Positions 27,531 through 37,259 of a DNA stretch of 64,000 nucleotides are shown in pieces. The DNA lies in contig CAZEFW010000024.1 in assembly GCA_964511535.1 (NCBI GenBank), positions 8,154 to 72,153 of the forward strand, written 5' to 3'. Position 1 is the first letter of the stretch. Each line of letters starts with the position of its first letter. This DNA is from CAZCFB01 sp964511535 (GTDB lineage: Bacteria; Myxococcota_A; Polyangia; GCA-2747355; CAZCFB01). The position numbers and the translations under genes are program-made. The notes below the pieces were generated by a model, which ran no database searches, had not been told where the DNA came from, and saw nothing but the letters and a program-made list of their open reading frames with translations.

Positions 27531-27614
27531 CACGCCTCCGCAGATTGGTGAACTAAGCCTAAAGCCTCGGGAGGTGAAAGTCGACAGTCGACGGTGGAGA
27601 GCCGACTACCCGCA

Positions 27615-28370
27615 TCAGGGTCGCGCGCCCGCGTCGATCCAGCGGGCGATTCGTCCCAGGGTCGCCCGGTCCAGCGCCGGCCTGTCGGGCGGCATGGGGT
27701 ATCCGCCGATCCCACCCTGGTTCAGCAGCTTGAGCATCAAGTAGCTCCGCGCGTGATCCCCGGTGTGTACCCGCCGGAGGCTGCTCACCGACGCTGGCTG
27801 GTCCACCAGGGCCTGCTGCGCAGCAGCGCCGCCGTCGAGGCGCAACCCCAGCGGGGCGGCCTGTCCCGCGTGGCACCGGACGCAGTGCGCGCTCCAGGTG
27901 GACTGCAGGTCTGCCCCGGTGGGCGCCGGCGGCGGGGGGGGTTCGGCGACGCGGATCTGCTCGCCCGTGGTGAAATCCAGGATGTAGCTGCGGGGGAGGG
28001 GCGCGCCGTTGAGCCCCCGCACCGCGCTGCTGAAGTGCAGCAGGTAGCGCAGGTTCGGCCGCATGGTGCTGGTGGGGGTGAAGGTGATGGACCGGTCCAG
28101 CAGGCTGACCCTGGCGGCGCCGAGGATCTGGTACAGCCCGCTGTAGAGCCGCACGCGCGCGGCGGCCACGGTGGCGGCGTCTGGCGGATGATTGAAGGTC
28201 GCCGTCAGGCGGGCGTTGCGGGCCACCCCCACCGCACCGGGCGCTGGCGAGGTGGCGATGATCTCGAAGGTCTGGCTGGCGCTCCCGGGCCGCAGGTCCG
28301 GATCATCCTCGTAGCTGCATCCCGCCATGAGCAGCAGGGCAGCCAGGTGCGTGAGGCGGAGCGGCCCCAT
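27615..28370 (-). CDS. Lipoprotein with Ig-like domain and monoheme cytochrome c-type motif
   Basis: Lipoprotein of 251 residues. The signal ends in LLMAGC. An Ig-like Big_5 domain (about 35-135; SPAPGAVGVARNARLTATFN, FTPTSTMRPNLRYLL) is followed by a cytochrome c-like domain with one heme site CVRCH (about 162-166) and a likely distal Met ligand in GYPMPP. It should be matured by a cytochrome c assembly system and act as an extracytoplasmic electron carrier or sensor. The partner is unknown. It lies 7 bp upstream of no further gene on its strand; the small gene at 28378 precedes it. Confidence 0.82.
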   Translation of the reverse strand: MGPLRLTHLAALLLMAGCSYEDDPDLRPGSASQTFEIIATSPAPGAVGVARNARLTATFNHPPDAATVAAARVRLYSGLYQILGAARVSLLDRSITFTPTSTMRPNLRYLLHFSSAVRGLNGAPLPRSYILDFTTGEQIRVAEPPPPPAPTGADLQSTWSAHCVRCHAGQAAPLGLRLDGGAAAQQALVDQPASVSSLRRVHTGDHARSYLMLKLLNQGGIGGYPMPPDRPALDRATLGRIARWIDAGARP

Positions 28371-28377
28371 GGGGGGA

Positions 28378-28632
28378 TCAAGAATCAGCGTATGTCTTGA
28401 GCTGGTCCGCCACCGCGTCGGCGTTGACCCCCTTGGGCAGATAGTCCCTGAGGCAATCGGCGATGCAGATCATCATGTCGTCCACCCCCCCGTCCTCCAC
28501 CAGCTTGAGCAGCAGCGCCTTGGACTCCCGGCTGTCGTCGTCCCTGAGGAAGTCACGCACCATGTCGAGGGTCATGTCTCCATCGAAGTCCAGAATCAGG
28601 TGTTCGAGAAGGTAAGCGATGAGCTGGTTCAC
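28378..28632 (-). CDS. Small helical protein, unknown function
   Basis: Protein of 84 residues starting at a GTG (28632) preceded by GGAGATACAAAG. It is acidic and helical, with a Cys-containing segment MMICIADCLRDYLPKG. The longer frame starting at 28776 adds a Pro-rich N-terminus with no ribosome binding site and is not favoured. No family is recognised. Its 3' end is 8 bp from the start of the monoheme lipoprotein gene, so the two are probably co-transcribed. Confidence 0.6.
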   Translation of the reverse strand: MNQLIAYLLEHLILDFDGDMTLDMVRDFLRDDDSRESKALLLKLVEDGGVDDMMICIADCLRDYLPKGVNADAVADQLKTYADS

Positions 28633-28782
28633 CTTTGTATCTCCATTGCAGCGCGCCGGCTCAGGGCCGATGAGTGCTGCCGGGAAGGGAGCCGGGGGAA
28701 TGGCACCCGTGTCTGAGTTCTGAGCTTTGGCAAAATATCTCATCCACGGGCTACTCGCAAGGATTTGTAATGTCACCTATTC

Positions 28783-28811
28783 TTGACTGTCGACCCCTGC
28801 AATGCTAGCGT
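28783..28811 (+). promoter_or_regulatory. Predicted sigma70-type promoter of the DUF4398-OmpA operon
   Basis: TTGACT (28783-28788) and TAGCGT (28806-28811) with a 17-bp spacer, about 30 nt upstream of the GTG at 28842. The -35 box is strong and the -10 weak. Confidence 0.45.
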
Positions 28812-28841
28812 CTTTCGAAATCTGGATGAGGAGGAGTGCAG

Positions 28842-29210
28842 GTGAAACGATCCCTCTGGTTCACCCTCATAATGCTGGGTGCCGGAGCGCTATCGGCCTG
28901 CGGACCGATTGGGTACCACTACTCGGTATCCCTCAAGGCTGCACAGGCCCTGGCAGAAGCCAAGGCCGCCAACGCCGAGAAGCTTGCTCCCTACGAATAC
29001 TGGTCAGCCGTCACGTATCTGAAGATGGCTCGCGAGAAGGCCTCCTACGCCGATTACCAGAACGCCTGGGACTATGGCGAACGGTGTGAAGCCGCTGCCC
29101 AGAAAGCCAAAAAGCTCGCCTCTGAAAAGGGCGAGGAGGGCCCCGCCGCCCAGCGGGAGACCCACGCACCTACCCAGGTGATCGACGCCTCCGGATCGGG
29201 AGGTAAATGA
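28842..29210 (+). CDS. DUF4398-type lipoprotein
   Basis: Small lipoprotein of 122 residues with signal ending ALSAC and a helical region (SLKAAQALAEAKAANAEKLA, YEYWSAVTYLKMAREKASYA) matching the DUF4398 family often found beside OmpA-like proteins in deltaproteobacteria. GTG 28842 is preferred over GTG 28836 because GAGGAG lies 6 nt before the former. The stop overlaps the next start (ATGA), so the product is translationally coupled to the OmpA lipoprotein and may be its partner. Confidence 0.78.
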   Translation: MKRSLWFTLIMLGAGALSACGPIGYHYSVSLKAAQALAEAKAANAEKLAPYEYWSAVTYLKMAREKASYADYQNAWDYGERCEAAAQKAKKLASEKGEEGPAAQRETHAPTQVIDASGSGGK

Positions 29211-30331
29211 TCATGCGATCCACCACCACGAGCGTCCTCGCTGTCGTGCTGCTGGCCGCCGGTCTGGCCCTGCCAGGGTGTGTCGGTCAGGATATCCGCG
29301 GCCAGGCGCATGGCGTCGCCGAGATCGTCAAGAACGCCCGTAAGAACGGCGCCTACTACTGTGCTCCCAAGGAGCTGGCCCTGGCCGAGGCGTTTCTTCA
29401 GCGCACCCAGGACGAGCTCGACCTGGGCAACTTCATCCCCGCCCGGGACCACATCGGCATGGCGGACGAGAACGCACGGCTGGCGTTCAAGAATTCCCCG
29501 CCGGAGAAGTGCGTGCCCAAGGTGGTCCTGCCCGCGGCCAAGCCGAAGCCGAAGCCCAAGATCGGCGACGCTGACGGTGACGGCTGCCTGGACAACGTGG
29601 ACAAGTGCCCGCAGGAGCCCGAGGACAGGGACGGGTTCCAGGACGACGACTGCTGCCCCGACCCGGACAACGACGGCGACGGCGTGCTCGACACGTCGGA
29701 CATCTGCCCCAACGTCGCCGAGGACAAGGACGGCTTCCAGGACGCCGATGGTTGTCCGGACCCCGATAACGATCGGGACGGCGTCATCGACAGCATCGAC
29801 CGCTGCGCCGGCCAGCCCGAGGACAGGGACGGCTACCAGGACGAGGACGGCTGCCCAGACGACGACAATGACAACGACCGCATCCCGGACGTGACCGACA
29901 AGTGCCCCATGCAGGCCGAGGACTACGACGGCGATGCAGACACGGACGGCTGCCCCGACCTGTACAAGCTGGTTGTCGTCACTGACAAGAAGATCGAGCT
30001 CAAGGAGACGGTCTACTTCGCCACGGCAAAGGCTCGCATCCTGGCGCGCTCCTTCCCGCTGCTCAACGAGGTGGCCAAGGTGCTCAAGGACTACCCGAAG
30101 ATCCACATCAGGGTCGAGGGGCACACCGACAGCCGCGGCAGCGACCGCTACAACATGAAGCTCTCCCAGCGGCGGGCCGACTCGGTGCGCAAGTACCTGA
30201 TGGCTCAGGGCATCGACGGAAGTCGTATGGAGTCCGAGGGTCTGGGCGAGACCAGGCCCATCGAGAGCAACCGCACCCGCGCGGGCCGTGCCAAGAACCG
30301 GCGCACCGAGATGTTCATTACCAAGCAGTAG
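29207..30331 (+). CDS. OmpA-family lipoprotein with thrombospondin type 3 repeats
   Basis: Lipoprotein of 374 residues (signal ending ALPGC) that should tie the outer membrane to peptidoglycan. An N-terminal helical DUF4398-like part (about 25-105) is followed by four Ca2+-binding TSP3-like repeats (about 120-245), with motifs such as DADGDGCLDNVDKCP and DPDNDGDGVLDTSDICP. The C-terminal OmpA domain (about 255-374) contains HTDSRGSDRYNMKLSQRRAD and SEGLGETRPI, the peptidoglycan-binding signature. ATG 29207 overlaps the upstream stop. Confidence 0.92.
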   Translation: MIMRSTTTSVLAVVLLAAGLALPGCVGQDIRGQAHGVAEIVKNARKNGAYYCAPKELALAEAFLQRTQDELDLGNFIPARDHIGMADENARLAFKNSPPEKCVPKVVLPAAKPKPKPKIGDADGDGCLDNVDKCPQEPEDRDGFQDDDCCPDPDNDGDGVLDTSDICPNVAEDKDGFQDADGCPDPDNDRDGVIDSIDRCAGQPEDRDGYQDEDGCPDDDNDNDRIPDVTDKCPMQAEDYDGDADTDGCPDLYKLVVVTDKKIELKETVYFATAKARILARSFPLLNEVAKVLKDYPKIHIRVEGHTDSRGSDRYNMKLSQRRADSVRKYLMAQGIDGSRMESEGLGETRPIESNRTRAGRAKNRRTEMFITKQ

Positions 30332-30364
30332 TTCGTTCCCGCGTTCTAACAGGAGTATCTCGAC

Positions 30365-31750
30365 GTGGCCCCCTGCCTTGAAACCAGGTTCATCAAGTTC
30401 GCTCTTCTCGCTGCACTCCTGGCGTCGCCAGGGGTGGCTTCGGCCCAGGTCTCCCAGGCGGCCAAGGAGCGGATCAGGCTGCTCAACTCCCAGGCCATGG
30501 AGCAGTACGACGTCCTCGAATTCGACGCGGCCAAGAAGAAGCTGGAGGAGGCGCTGTCCGAGGCGGCCAAGTACGACCTGGCCGGCGACAAGTCCATGGC
30601 GCTGACCCACATCAACCTGGGGGTGGTCTACGGCGCGGGCTTCAACGACAGGCTCAACGCGGTCAAGCACTTCACCGAGGCGCTCAAGCTGAACCCCGAA
30701 GCGAGCATCGACGCCATGCGGGCCACGCCGACTCTCGAGGAGATGTTCACCTCGGCCAAGGAGAACGTCCCGCCGCCCAAGAAGAAAGACCTGACCCTGC
30801 GCCACAACCCGAAGGACGACGTGCCGGCAGGCCAGGTGGTGACCCTCAAGGCGCTCGCAGGTGAGGACCTGGAGCCGCACCAGGTCGTGCTCGTCTACTG
30901 GCTGCAGGGGCGTAAGAAGCGCCAGAAGGTGAAGATGCCCATGGTGAGCCCCAACGTGTACCAGGGGCAGATCCCCGCCAAGCACGTGACCGCCAAGAGC
31001 ATCTACTACTACATCGAGGCGCGCGACGAGGCTGGCAAGCGGATCCAGGGGCACGGCAACAAGGGCAGCCCCAACATCCTCAGCGTGCGCGGCGGTCGCA
31101 CGGTCAAGCCGCCCCCGGGCGGCAAGGATCCTGCCAAGGATGACCAGATCCTCTCGATCTACGTCATGGTCGGCGCCGGGTTCGGCGTGGTGCACGGCGG
31201 CAACTCGGAGAACACGCACCCGCTCCCCAAGGGCAACGAGAAGCCGTTCGACACGCTGAGCATCGAGACCGGCGGCGCCATCTCGCCGTTCCACGTGGCG
31301 CCGGAGGTGACCTACCACATAAACGAGAAGTGGCACATCGGCCTCATGGGCCGGCTCCAGTTCGTCAACGCCATCTCGAGCAAGCCGGCCAACAACCAGG
31401 AGCTCATGGCGAGCCGGGTCAGCGTCCTCGGGTTGCTCCGGGCGCGGCGCTTCTTCCTCGACGGCCCGCTGCGGGTCTATGTGGCGTTCGGCGCGGGCGG
31501 CGGCCAGATCCGCCACCGCATCGAGCTGGGCAATTACGACCAGCAGCCCAACGGGAGCGACCCGACGCCTGCCGAGAATGATCGCGTGGACGCCCGGGTC
31601 GCCCAGTACGTCGCGTTCAACGTGGGCGGCGGGCTGCGGTACATGTTCCACAAGAACATCGGCATCGCGCTCGACCTTTCGGGCCTGGTGCTGGTCCCTG
31701 ACTTCGCGGCCCACCTCGACGTGAACCTGGGCCCCGTGATCAGCTTCTGA
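30365..31750 (+). CDS. Secreted TPR protein with putative outer-membrane barrel-like C-terminus
   Basis: Protein of 461 residues with signal peptide (FALLAALLASPGVASAQ). An N-terminal TPR-like region (about 30-130; EQYDVLEFDAAKKKLEEAL, NLGVVYGAGFNDRLNAVKHF) is followed by an Ig-like middle (about 140-240) and a C-terminal region with alternating hydrophobic strands ending in an aromatic residue (GPVISF), suggesting a small beta-barrel. The GTG at 30365 follows AGGAG. It is probably the third gene of the DUF4398-OmpA operon. Confidence 0.75.
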   Translation: MAPCLETRFIKFALLAALLASPGVASAQVSQAAKERIRLLNSQAMEQYDVLEFDAAKKKLEEALSEAAKYDLAGDKSMALTHINLGVVYGAGFNDRLNAVKHFTEALKLNPEASIDAMRATPTLEEMFTSAKENVPPPKKKDLTLRHNPKDDVPAGQVVTLKALAGEDLEPHQVVLVYWLQGRKKRQKVKMPMVSPNVYQGQIPAKHVTAKSIYYYIEARDEAGKRIQGHGNKGSPNILSVRGGRTVKPPPGGKDPAKDDQILSIYVMVGAGFGVVHGGNSENTHPLPKGNEKPFDTLSIETGGAISPFHVAPEVTYHINEKWHIGLMGRLQFVNAISSKPANNQELMASRVSVLGLLRARRFFLDGPLRVYVAFGAGGGQIRHRIELGNYDQQPNGSDPTPAENDRVDARVAQYVAFNVGGGLRYMFHKNIGIALDLSGLVLVPDFAAHLDVNLGPVISF

Positions 31751-31871
31751 CCCTGCCCCTTGCCCTGGCCATTGCTCCGGCCCTCAACCCTGTATCCTCG
31801 CCGCGCCACCGATCGTATGATGGGGCGTTCATGAGGACACATCGGTTCAGCTGCCGGGAGGCTGCCGCGCG

Positions 31872-34800
31872 ATGAGCAAGGACAAGAGCACGACCCCTCC
31901 TCCTCCTCCGCCGCCGCCGGCCAGGGACGGCACCCGGCCCTTGCCGGGCCGCAAGGAGCGCCGCGGCACCGGTCGAACCACGCCCCCTGAGCTGCCCGAG
32001 GAGCTGCGCCGCAAGGAGGTGACGCCCTCACGGCGCAAGCGCCGGCGCGCGCGCACCACCGGGCGAGAGCGGCAGCTCGAGGACGCCCTGCGGCGCGCCT
32101 TCGGCGACGGCGATGATCGCGCCGCGCGATCCGCCACAGCGCCGGCGCCTGACGCCGCCGAGGAGGAGACCGCCCCGCGGCGGCGCGCGCCCGAGGTGGA
32201 GACGGCCAGCGCCGAAGACACCCCTGATCCGGCTGACCTGACTGAACGCGATCCTCGCGACGAGCGGCTCGAGCTCATCGACTCGCTGGAGCAGCGGTTG
32301 ACCATCGAGCTGGCCGCTACGCCCGAAGAGCACAACCGGCTCCGCGCGATCCTGATGCACGAGCTGGGGCAGCTGGCCGAGCTCGTGCATGGCGAGCGGG
32401 AGGTCTCCCTGGAGCGCTACCAGGAGGCGGTGGCCTGGGATGGCATGTTCCTGCCCGGCCTGCGCGCCCTGGAGCGCCATCGCGCGGTGGAGGAGAGCTG
32501 GACCGAGCTGGTGGCCATCCTGCGGGCCGAGACCGACCTCGCCGTGGACGGCTCGAGCCGCGCGGCGCTGATGACGCGCGCCGGGCTCGTGCTGGCGTTC
32601 CGCCTGTCCGACACCGACGGCGCGCTCAAAATACTGCGGTCCGCCTTCGCGCTGGATCCCGGGGCGGGCAGCGCCGGCCAGGTGCTGCGCTACCTCTACG
32701 CTTCGCTGGAGCGCTGGGAGGATCTGCTGGAGCTGCTCCGGTCCCTTGCGGGGGTGGCAGAGGGCGCGCTGGAGCGCGCCTGGATCCTGCTGGAGATGGC
32801 CGAGCTGTGCGACCTGCAGCTCGGACGACCGGAGGATGCGCTGGAGCTGTACGGCAGGGTGCGGGAGCTGAACCCTGGCTGCCGTGCCGCCGTGCTGGCG
32901 CTGCTGCGGCTGCAGCAACAGACCGGCCGCTGGCAGGAGCACTGCGACCTGCTGGAGCAGGAGGGCTCGGGAGACCGGCCGGCCGACCGGCGATTCGCCG
33001 ATCTGTACCGGGCCGCGCGGGTGGCTCAGCTGCGCCTGCAGGACGAGGAGCGCGCCGCGCGGCTGCTGGAGCAGGCGGCCGCCCTGCGCCCGCAGGAGCC
33101 CTTGCCGCTGCAGGAGCTGGCGGTGATCTACCAGCGGCTCGGCCGGCACCGGGAGCTTGGCGCCACCCTGGCTCGCCAGCTGGAGTTGATGCAGCACCCG
33201 CACGACCGCGCGGCCATTTGCCACCGCATCGGCAGGGTGCTGCAGGACCGGCTCTCTCGCCCCGACGAGGCGATGGACGCCTTCCGTGATGCGCTGGACG
33301 CGTTGCCCGGGCACGAGGCCTCCATGCGCGCGCTGGCGGCCCTCATGGAGCAGCGCGGCGAGTGGCAGGAGCTGATCCGGCTGGAGCTCCTGCGCGCCGA
33401 GCGCCAGAAGGACGAGGCGGTCCGCGCGGCCGCCTACATGCAGGCCGCGCGCATGTGCGAGAAGCGCCTGGAGGACCGTCGCCAGACCATCGACTTGATG
33501 GAGCGGGCGTGGCGTCTGGCCTGGAAGCCCCAGGCGTTCAGGGGGCTCGAGCGGCTCTACCGGCAGGCGGGCCGGTGGGACGCCCTGGTGGACCTCTACC
33601 TGGAGCAGGCGGAGCGCACGGAAGACACGGCGCTCGGGTTGAGCCTGCGCCGCGCAGCGGCCCATGTGTGCGAGGAGATGCTGGAGGATCAGGCGAGGGC
33701 GCGGGACCTGCTGGAGGCGGTGTTGCAGGCGGGAGACGGCGGCGCGGCGCCCCTGGATCGGCTGGCGTTGATGGACCTGGCGCGGCTCCACGAGCGCTCG
33801 GGCAAGGCCGCGCGGCTGTTCGATCTGCTCGGGCAGTGGGCCGACCTGACCGAGGACGCGCAGCTCCGGACGGACCTGCGGCGCCGTCGGGCTCAGCTGC
33901 TCGAGGAGGAGCTGGATCAGCCCCAGCGGGCGCTGGCCGCCCACACGGCGCTCCTGGAGCAAGACCCGGGCGATGCTCCCACGCGCCACCGGCTCAAGGT
34001 CCTGCACGAGCAGGCGGGCCGCTGGGACATGCTGGTGGAGATGCTCCGCGCCGAGCTGCTCCTGCTGGGCGACCCGGCGGAGAAGGCGCAGGTGTTGGTG
34101 CAGATCGGCGCGCTGTGCCGGGACAAGATCGGTGACGCGGACCTGGCCCGCGAGGCGTGGGAGCAGGCCCTGGAGCATGACAGCGCCTGCACGCCGGCGG
34201 TGATGGCGCTGGAGGAGCTGCTCAGGGACCAGGGGCGCTGGGATCAGCTGGCAGACCTGATGGAGCGCGGGGCCAACGAGGCCGTGGATCCCGGGCTCGC
34301 CGCGGCCCGCCTGTGCGCCACCGCCGAGGTCTGTGAGGAGCACCTGGCAGATCGGCCGCGCGCGCGCAAGCTGTACGCCAGGGCGGTGAAGGTGAGCCCG
34401 CCTTTCCCGCCGGCCATGGCAGGCCTGGAGCGCTCCATGCGGGGCGAGCAAGACACCGCCGGGCTGGATCAGTTCTACCGCCGCGCGGCCGAGGCGGCGG
34501 AGCACCCGGGCACCCGCCTGCGCGCGCTCCACCGGCTGAGCGCCTTGCGGGCCGGCGAGGGCGAAGACCTGAGCGGCGGGCGGGAGGCGCTGGAGTTGGG
34601 GCTGGCCGGGGCGGCCGAGGACCTGGACGCGCTGATGGCGCTGAGCCGGCTTCACCGGCGCGCCGGGGCGGCCGGGGCGCTCTCCGACGTGCTGGGGAAG
34701 GTGGCCCGGTGCGCCGACGACCCGGCGCTGGAGCTGGCTGCCCTGCGAGAGCGGGCCATCGCCGAGGAGGTGCACGGCGGCTCACCGGAGACCCTGGTGG

Positions 34801-37196
34801 AGATCAACCGCCGCATCCTGCTGGCCGCGCCCGGGGACCAGATCGCCCTGGCGGTGCTCGACCGGCGCGCCTTCGAGGAGCGGGACGAGCCGGCCCTCAT
34901 CGCGCTGGCCCAGCGCCGCCTGGAGGCCGGCGGCGACGAGTTCTGGATCGCCTCCCTGTGTGTACGCGGGGCGCTGCTGCTGTTCGCCATCGGGGCCACC
35001 GAGCGCGCCGCCGAGATTCTGCGCGAGGGGCTCTCCACCAGCCCCGGCTACCTGCCGGCGCTGCTGCTGCTGCGCGCCCTGGCGGCGCAGCTCCAGTGGA
35101 CCGAGGAGGAGATCGACCTGCTGCTGCGCGAGGGCGAGCTGGGCAACGAGCGCGCCCTGGCCCACGAGGCCCTGCTGCGCGCCGGCGACATGCTGGTGGA
35201 GCAGTTCGAGGACCTGGCCCGGGCGCGCGGCGCATGGGAGCAGGTCTTCACCGAGGATCCCGGCAGCACCGAGGCGTACGCCCGGCTGCGAGAGATGATG
35301 CGCGGCAGCGAGGAGTGGCGCCCGCTGGCCGGCCTCATGCGGCGGCGCATCCAGGCGGTGGAGCCGGCGGAGCGGCCGCCCCTGCTGCTGGAGCTGTGCG
35401 GCCTGTGGCGCGACCACCTGCTCGACCCCACCGCCGCCGCCGACGCGCTGGTGCAGCTGCTGGAGCTGGAGCCGGAGCACCGGGAGGCCCTGACCGAGGC
35501 GGCCGACCTGGCCCGCGCGCTCCGTCGCTGGAGCGATGCGGACGGCTACCTGGCGAACCTGGCCGAGGCCTGCCGGGATGACCCCGCGGCGCGCCGGCGG
35601 GCCATGCTGGACCGGGCGGCCCTGCTGGACGAGCGCCTGCGGCAGGTGGACCTTGCCCTCGACGTGCTGCAGGAGCTGCTGGCCGAGCGCCCTGGCGACC
35701 GGGACGCGCTGACCGCCTGCGCGGCCATCTTCCAGCGCCGGCGCCAGTGGGACCGGCTGGCGCAGGTGCTCGAGGAGCTGGTGCGTTCTGCCGCGGGGGG
35801 CGAGCGCGTCCGGCACCTGGTGGCGCTGGCTGACATCTTCCACGGACCGCAGAAAGATTCGGCGCGCTCCTCGGGGGCCCTGCGCAGGGCGGCGGCAACT
35901 TGTCTGGAGAGCGGCGAGGGGTGCGAGGACATCGTCCAGCACTTCGAGCGGCGGGAGGATTTCGCCGGGCTCGCCAGCTTCCTGGCCGAGACCCTCGAGG
36001 GGGTCGCCGTGGGCACGGCGGGGGCCCGGGCCATGCGCCAGGCAATGGCCCGCACCCTGGCCGAGCGGCTGGGGCAGGTGGACCGCGCCGAGCTGGAGCT
36101 GAGCCAGGCGCTGGATACCGCGCCGGACGACATGGCGCTGCGGCTGGACCTGGCGGCGCTGCTCACCGGGTCTGGCAAGCTGGGAGAGGCGACCACCCAC
36201 TTCATGGAGGCGCTCAAGCGGGACGCCTTCGAGGTGGAGATCTACCGCGGCATGTTCAGCCTGTGGCAGGCCAGGGGGGACAACTCTCGGGCCGCCGGCG
36301 CCGCGCAGACCGTGTGCGCGCTGGCCGGCGGCGACGAGGCCGAGCAGGCCGCGGCCAAGGCGGCGCTGCGGGATCTGGAAGAACGCCTGGCCGCGAACCA
36401 GGGGCCGGGCGAGGAGCCAGGCGATCTGCTCCACTTGCTGGCCCACCCCGATGAGCCTGATCTGCTGCGCGAGATGTTCGCCATCCTGGGCGACGCGGTG
36501 CCTGCCATCTACCCGGATCAGGTGGAGCGGATGGAGAAGGCTGCATCCCGGGAGGGAGCCCTGACCCGGCTCCCCCGGGGGGATGGCCTGGTCGTGATGT
36601 GCAAATCACTGGCCCGGGCCATGGGGATCCAGCTCAAGGAGGTGTGCGGGGGGGCGCTGCCCGGCGGGCAGCTGGCCATGGCCCTGGCGGGCAAGCCCTG
36701 GCGGTTGGTGCTGGACAGCCGCCGGTGTCCGTCGTTGCCACCGGCGCGGGTGAGGTTCGCCGTGGGGCGCGCCCTGGCCCGGGGCCACACCAGGACCCTC
36801 TATCTGGATCTGCTCACGCCGGGCGAGGTGGGGCTGCTGCTCAGCGCGGTGGCGGAGTACTTTCAGCGTGGCCACGCCGGAACTCTCCCTGACGGCCCCG
36901 CGGTGCAGGAGCTGTCCCGGGTGGTGGGCAGGGCCCTGCCGCGAAAGGCGAGGCGGCAGCTCGAGGGGCCGGCGCGGGCCTACGCGGCCTCGCGTCCCGC
37001 GGATCCGGCGGCATGGGCCCGGGGCGCGCGCTGGACCGCCGACCGCGTGGGGCTGGTGGTGAGCGGCGAGGTCGGCGCGGCCTACCTGACCCTGGACGAG
37101 GAGCGCCAGGGGCGCGAGAGCCTGGCACAGCTGCTCCGGTTCGCGGTGAGCCCCCACCTTTACGAGGCCCGCCGGCGCCTGGCGCTTGACGAGTAG
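31872..37196 (+). CDS. Very large TPR protein (1,774 residues)
   Basis: Giant repeat protein without signal peptide or membrane helix, so probably cytoplasmic. The N-terminus starts with a Pro run and a basic, disordered stretch (about 1-130). More than 1,400 residues of degenerate TPR-like helical repeats follow, with recurring patterns such as LEQDPGDAPTRHRLKVLHEQ and LRDQGRWDQLADLMERGANE. A distinct C-terminal domain (about 1,500-1,774) contains LPPARVRFAVGRALARGHTR and has no recognised catalytic motif. Such scaffolds are frequent in Myxococcota; the partner is unknown. The frame is unbroken over 5.3 kb. Confidence 0.9.
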   Translation: MSKDKSTTPPPPPPPPARDGTRPLPGRKERRGTGRTTPPELPEELRRKEVTPSRRKRRRARTTGRERQLEDALRRAFGDGDDRAARSATAPAPDAAEEETAPRRRAPEVETASAEDTPDPADLTERDPRDERLELIDSLEQRLTIELAATPEEHNRLRAILMHELGQLAELVHGEREVSLERYQEAVAWDGMFLPGLRALERHRAVEESWTELVAILRAETDLAVDGSSRAALMTRAGLVLAFRLSDTDGALKILRSAFALDPGAGSAGQVLRYLYASLERWEDLLELLRSLAGVAEGALERAWILLEMAELCDLQLGRPEDALELYGRVRELNPGCRAAVLALLRLQQQTGRWQEHCDLLEQEGSGDRPADRRFADLYRAARVAQLRLQDEERAARLLEQAAALRPQEPLPLQELAVIYQRLGRHRELGATLARQLELMQHPHDRAAICHRIGRVLQDRLSRPDEAMDAFRDALDALPGHEASMRALAALMEQRGEWQELIRLELLRAERQKDEAVRAAAYMQAARMCEKRLEDRRQTIDLMERAWRLAWKPQAFRGLERLYRQAGRWDALVDLYLEQAERTEDTALGLSLRRAAAHVCEEMLEDQARARDLLEAVLQAGDGGAAPLDRLALMDLARLHERSGKAARLFDLLGQWADLTEDAQLRTDLRRRRAQLLEEELDQPQRALAAHTALLEQDPGDAPTRHRLKVLHEQAGRWDMLVEMLRAELLLLGDPAEKAQVLVQIGALCRDKIGDADLAREAWEQALEHDSACTPAVMALEELLRDQGRWDQLADLMERGANEAVDPGLAAARLCATAEVCEEHLADRPRARKLYARAVKVSPPFPPAMAGLERSMRGEQDTAGLDQFYRRAAEAAEHPGTRLRALHRLSALRAGEGEDLSGGREALELGLAGAAEDLDALMALSRLHRRAGAAGALSDVLGKVARCADDPALELAALRERAIAEEVHGGSPETLVEINRRILLAAPGDQIALAVLDRRAFEERDEPALIALAQRRLEAGGDEFWIASLCVRGALLLFAIGATERAAEILREGLSTSPGYLPALLLLRALAAQLQWTEEEIDLLLREGELGNERALAHEALLRAGDMLVEQFEDLARARGAWEQVFTEDPGSTEAYARLREMMRGSEEWRPLAGLMRRRIQAVEPAERPPLLLELCGLWRDHLLDPTAAADALVQLLELEPEHREALTEAADLARALRRWSDADGYLANLAEACRDDPAARRRAMLDRAALLDERLRQVDLALDVLQELLAERPGDRDALTACAAIFQRRRQWDRLAQVLEELVRSAAGGERVRHLVALADIFHGPQKDSARSSGALRRAAATCLESGEGCEDIVQHFERREDFAGLASFLAETLEGVAVGTAGARAMRQAMARTLAERLGQVDRAELELSQALDTAPDDMALRLDLAALLTGSGKLGEATTHFMEALKRDAFEVEIYRGMFSLWQARGDNSRAAGAAQTVCALAGGDEAEQAAAKAALRDLEERLAANQGPGEEPGDLLHLLAHPDEPDLLREMFAILGDAVPAIYPDQVERMEKAASREGALTRLPRGDGLVVMCKSLARAMGIQLKEVCGGALPGGQLAMALAGKPWRLVLDSRRCPSLPPARVRFAVGRALARGHTRTLYLDLLTPGEVGLLLSAVAEYFQRGHAGTLPDGPAVQELSRVVGRALPRKARRQLEGPARAYAASRPADPAAWARGARWTADRVGLVVSGEVGAAYLTLDEERQGRESLAQLLRFAVSPHLYEARRRLALDE

Positions 37197-37259
37197 CCCG
37201 TGGCCCATCGGGCCTTGTGACCGGCCCGCGGGCGTGACAGAACAACAACGAGGGATCCC

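Noticed and set aside
29072..31714. 880-codon minus-strand open frame across the OmpA operon
   Set aside because: It is antisense to three well-supported genes; its Val/Leu/Arg/His-rich composition mirrors the Asp-rich TSP3 coding strand.
32028..34775. 915-codon minus-strand open frame inside the giant TPR gene
   Set aside because: The opposite strand codes for coherent TPR repeats; the antisense product is low-complexity Gln/His/Leu/Arg.
37202..37214. Terminator after the giant TPR gene
   Set aside because: The hairpin GGCCC-ATC-GGGCC has only a 5-bp stem and no T-run.
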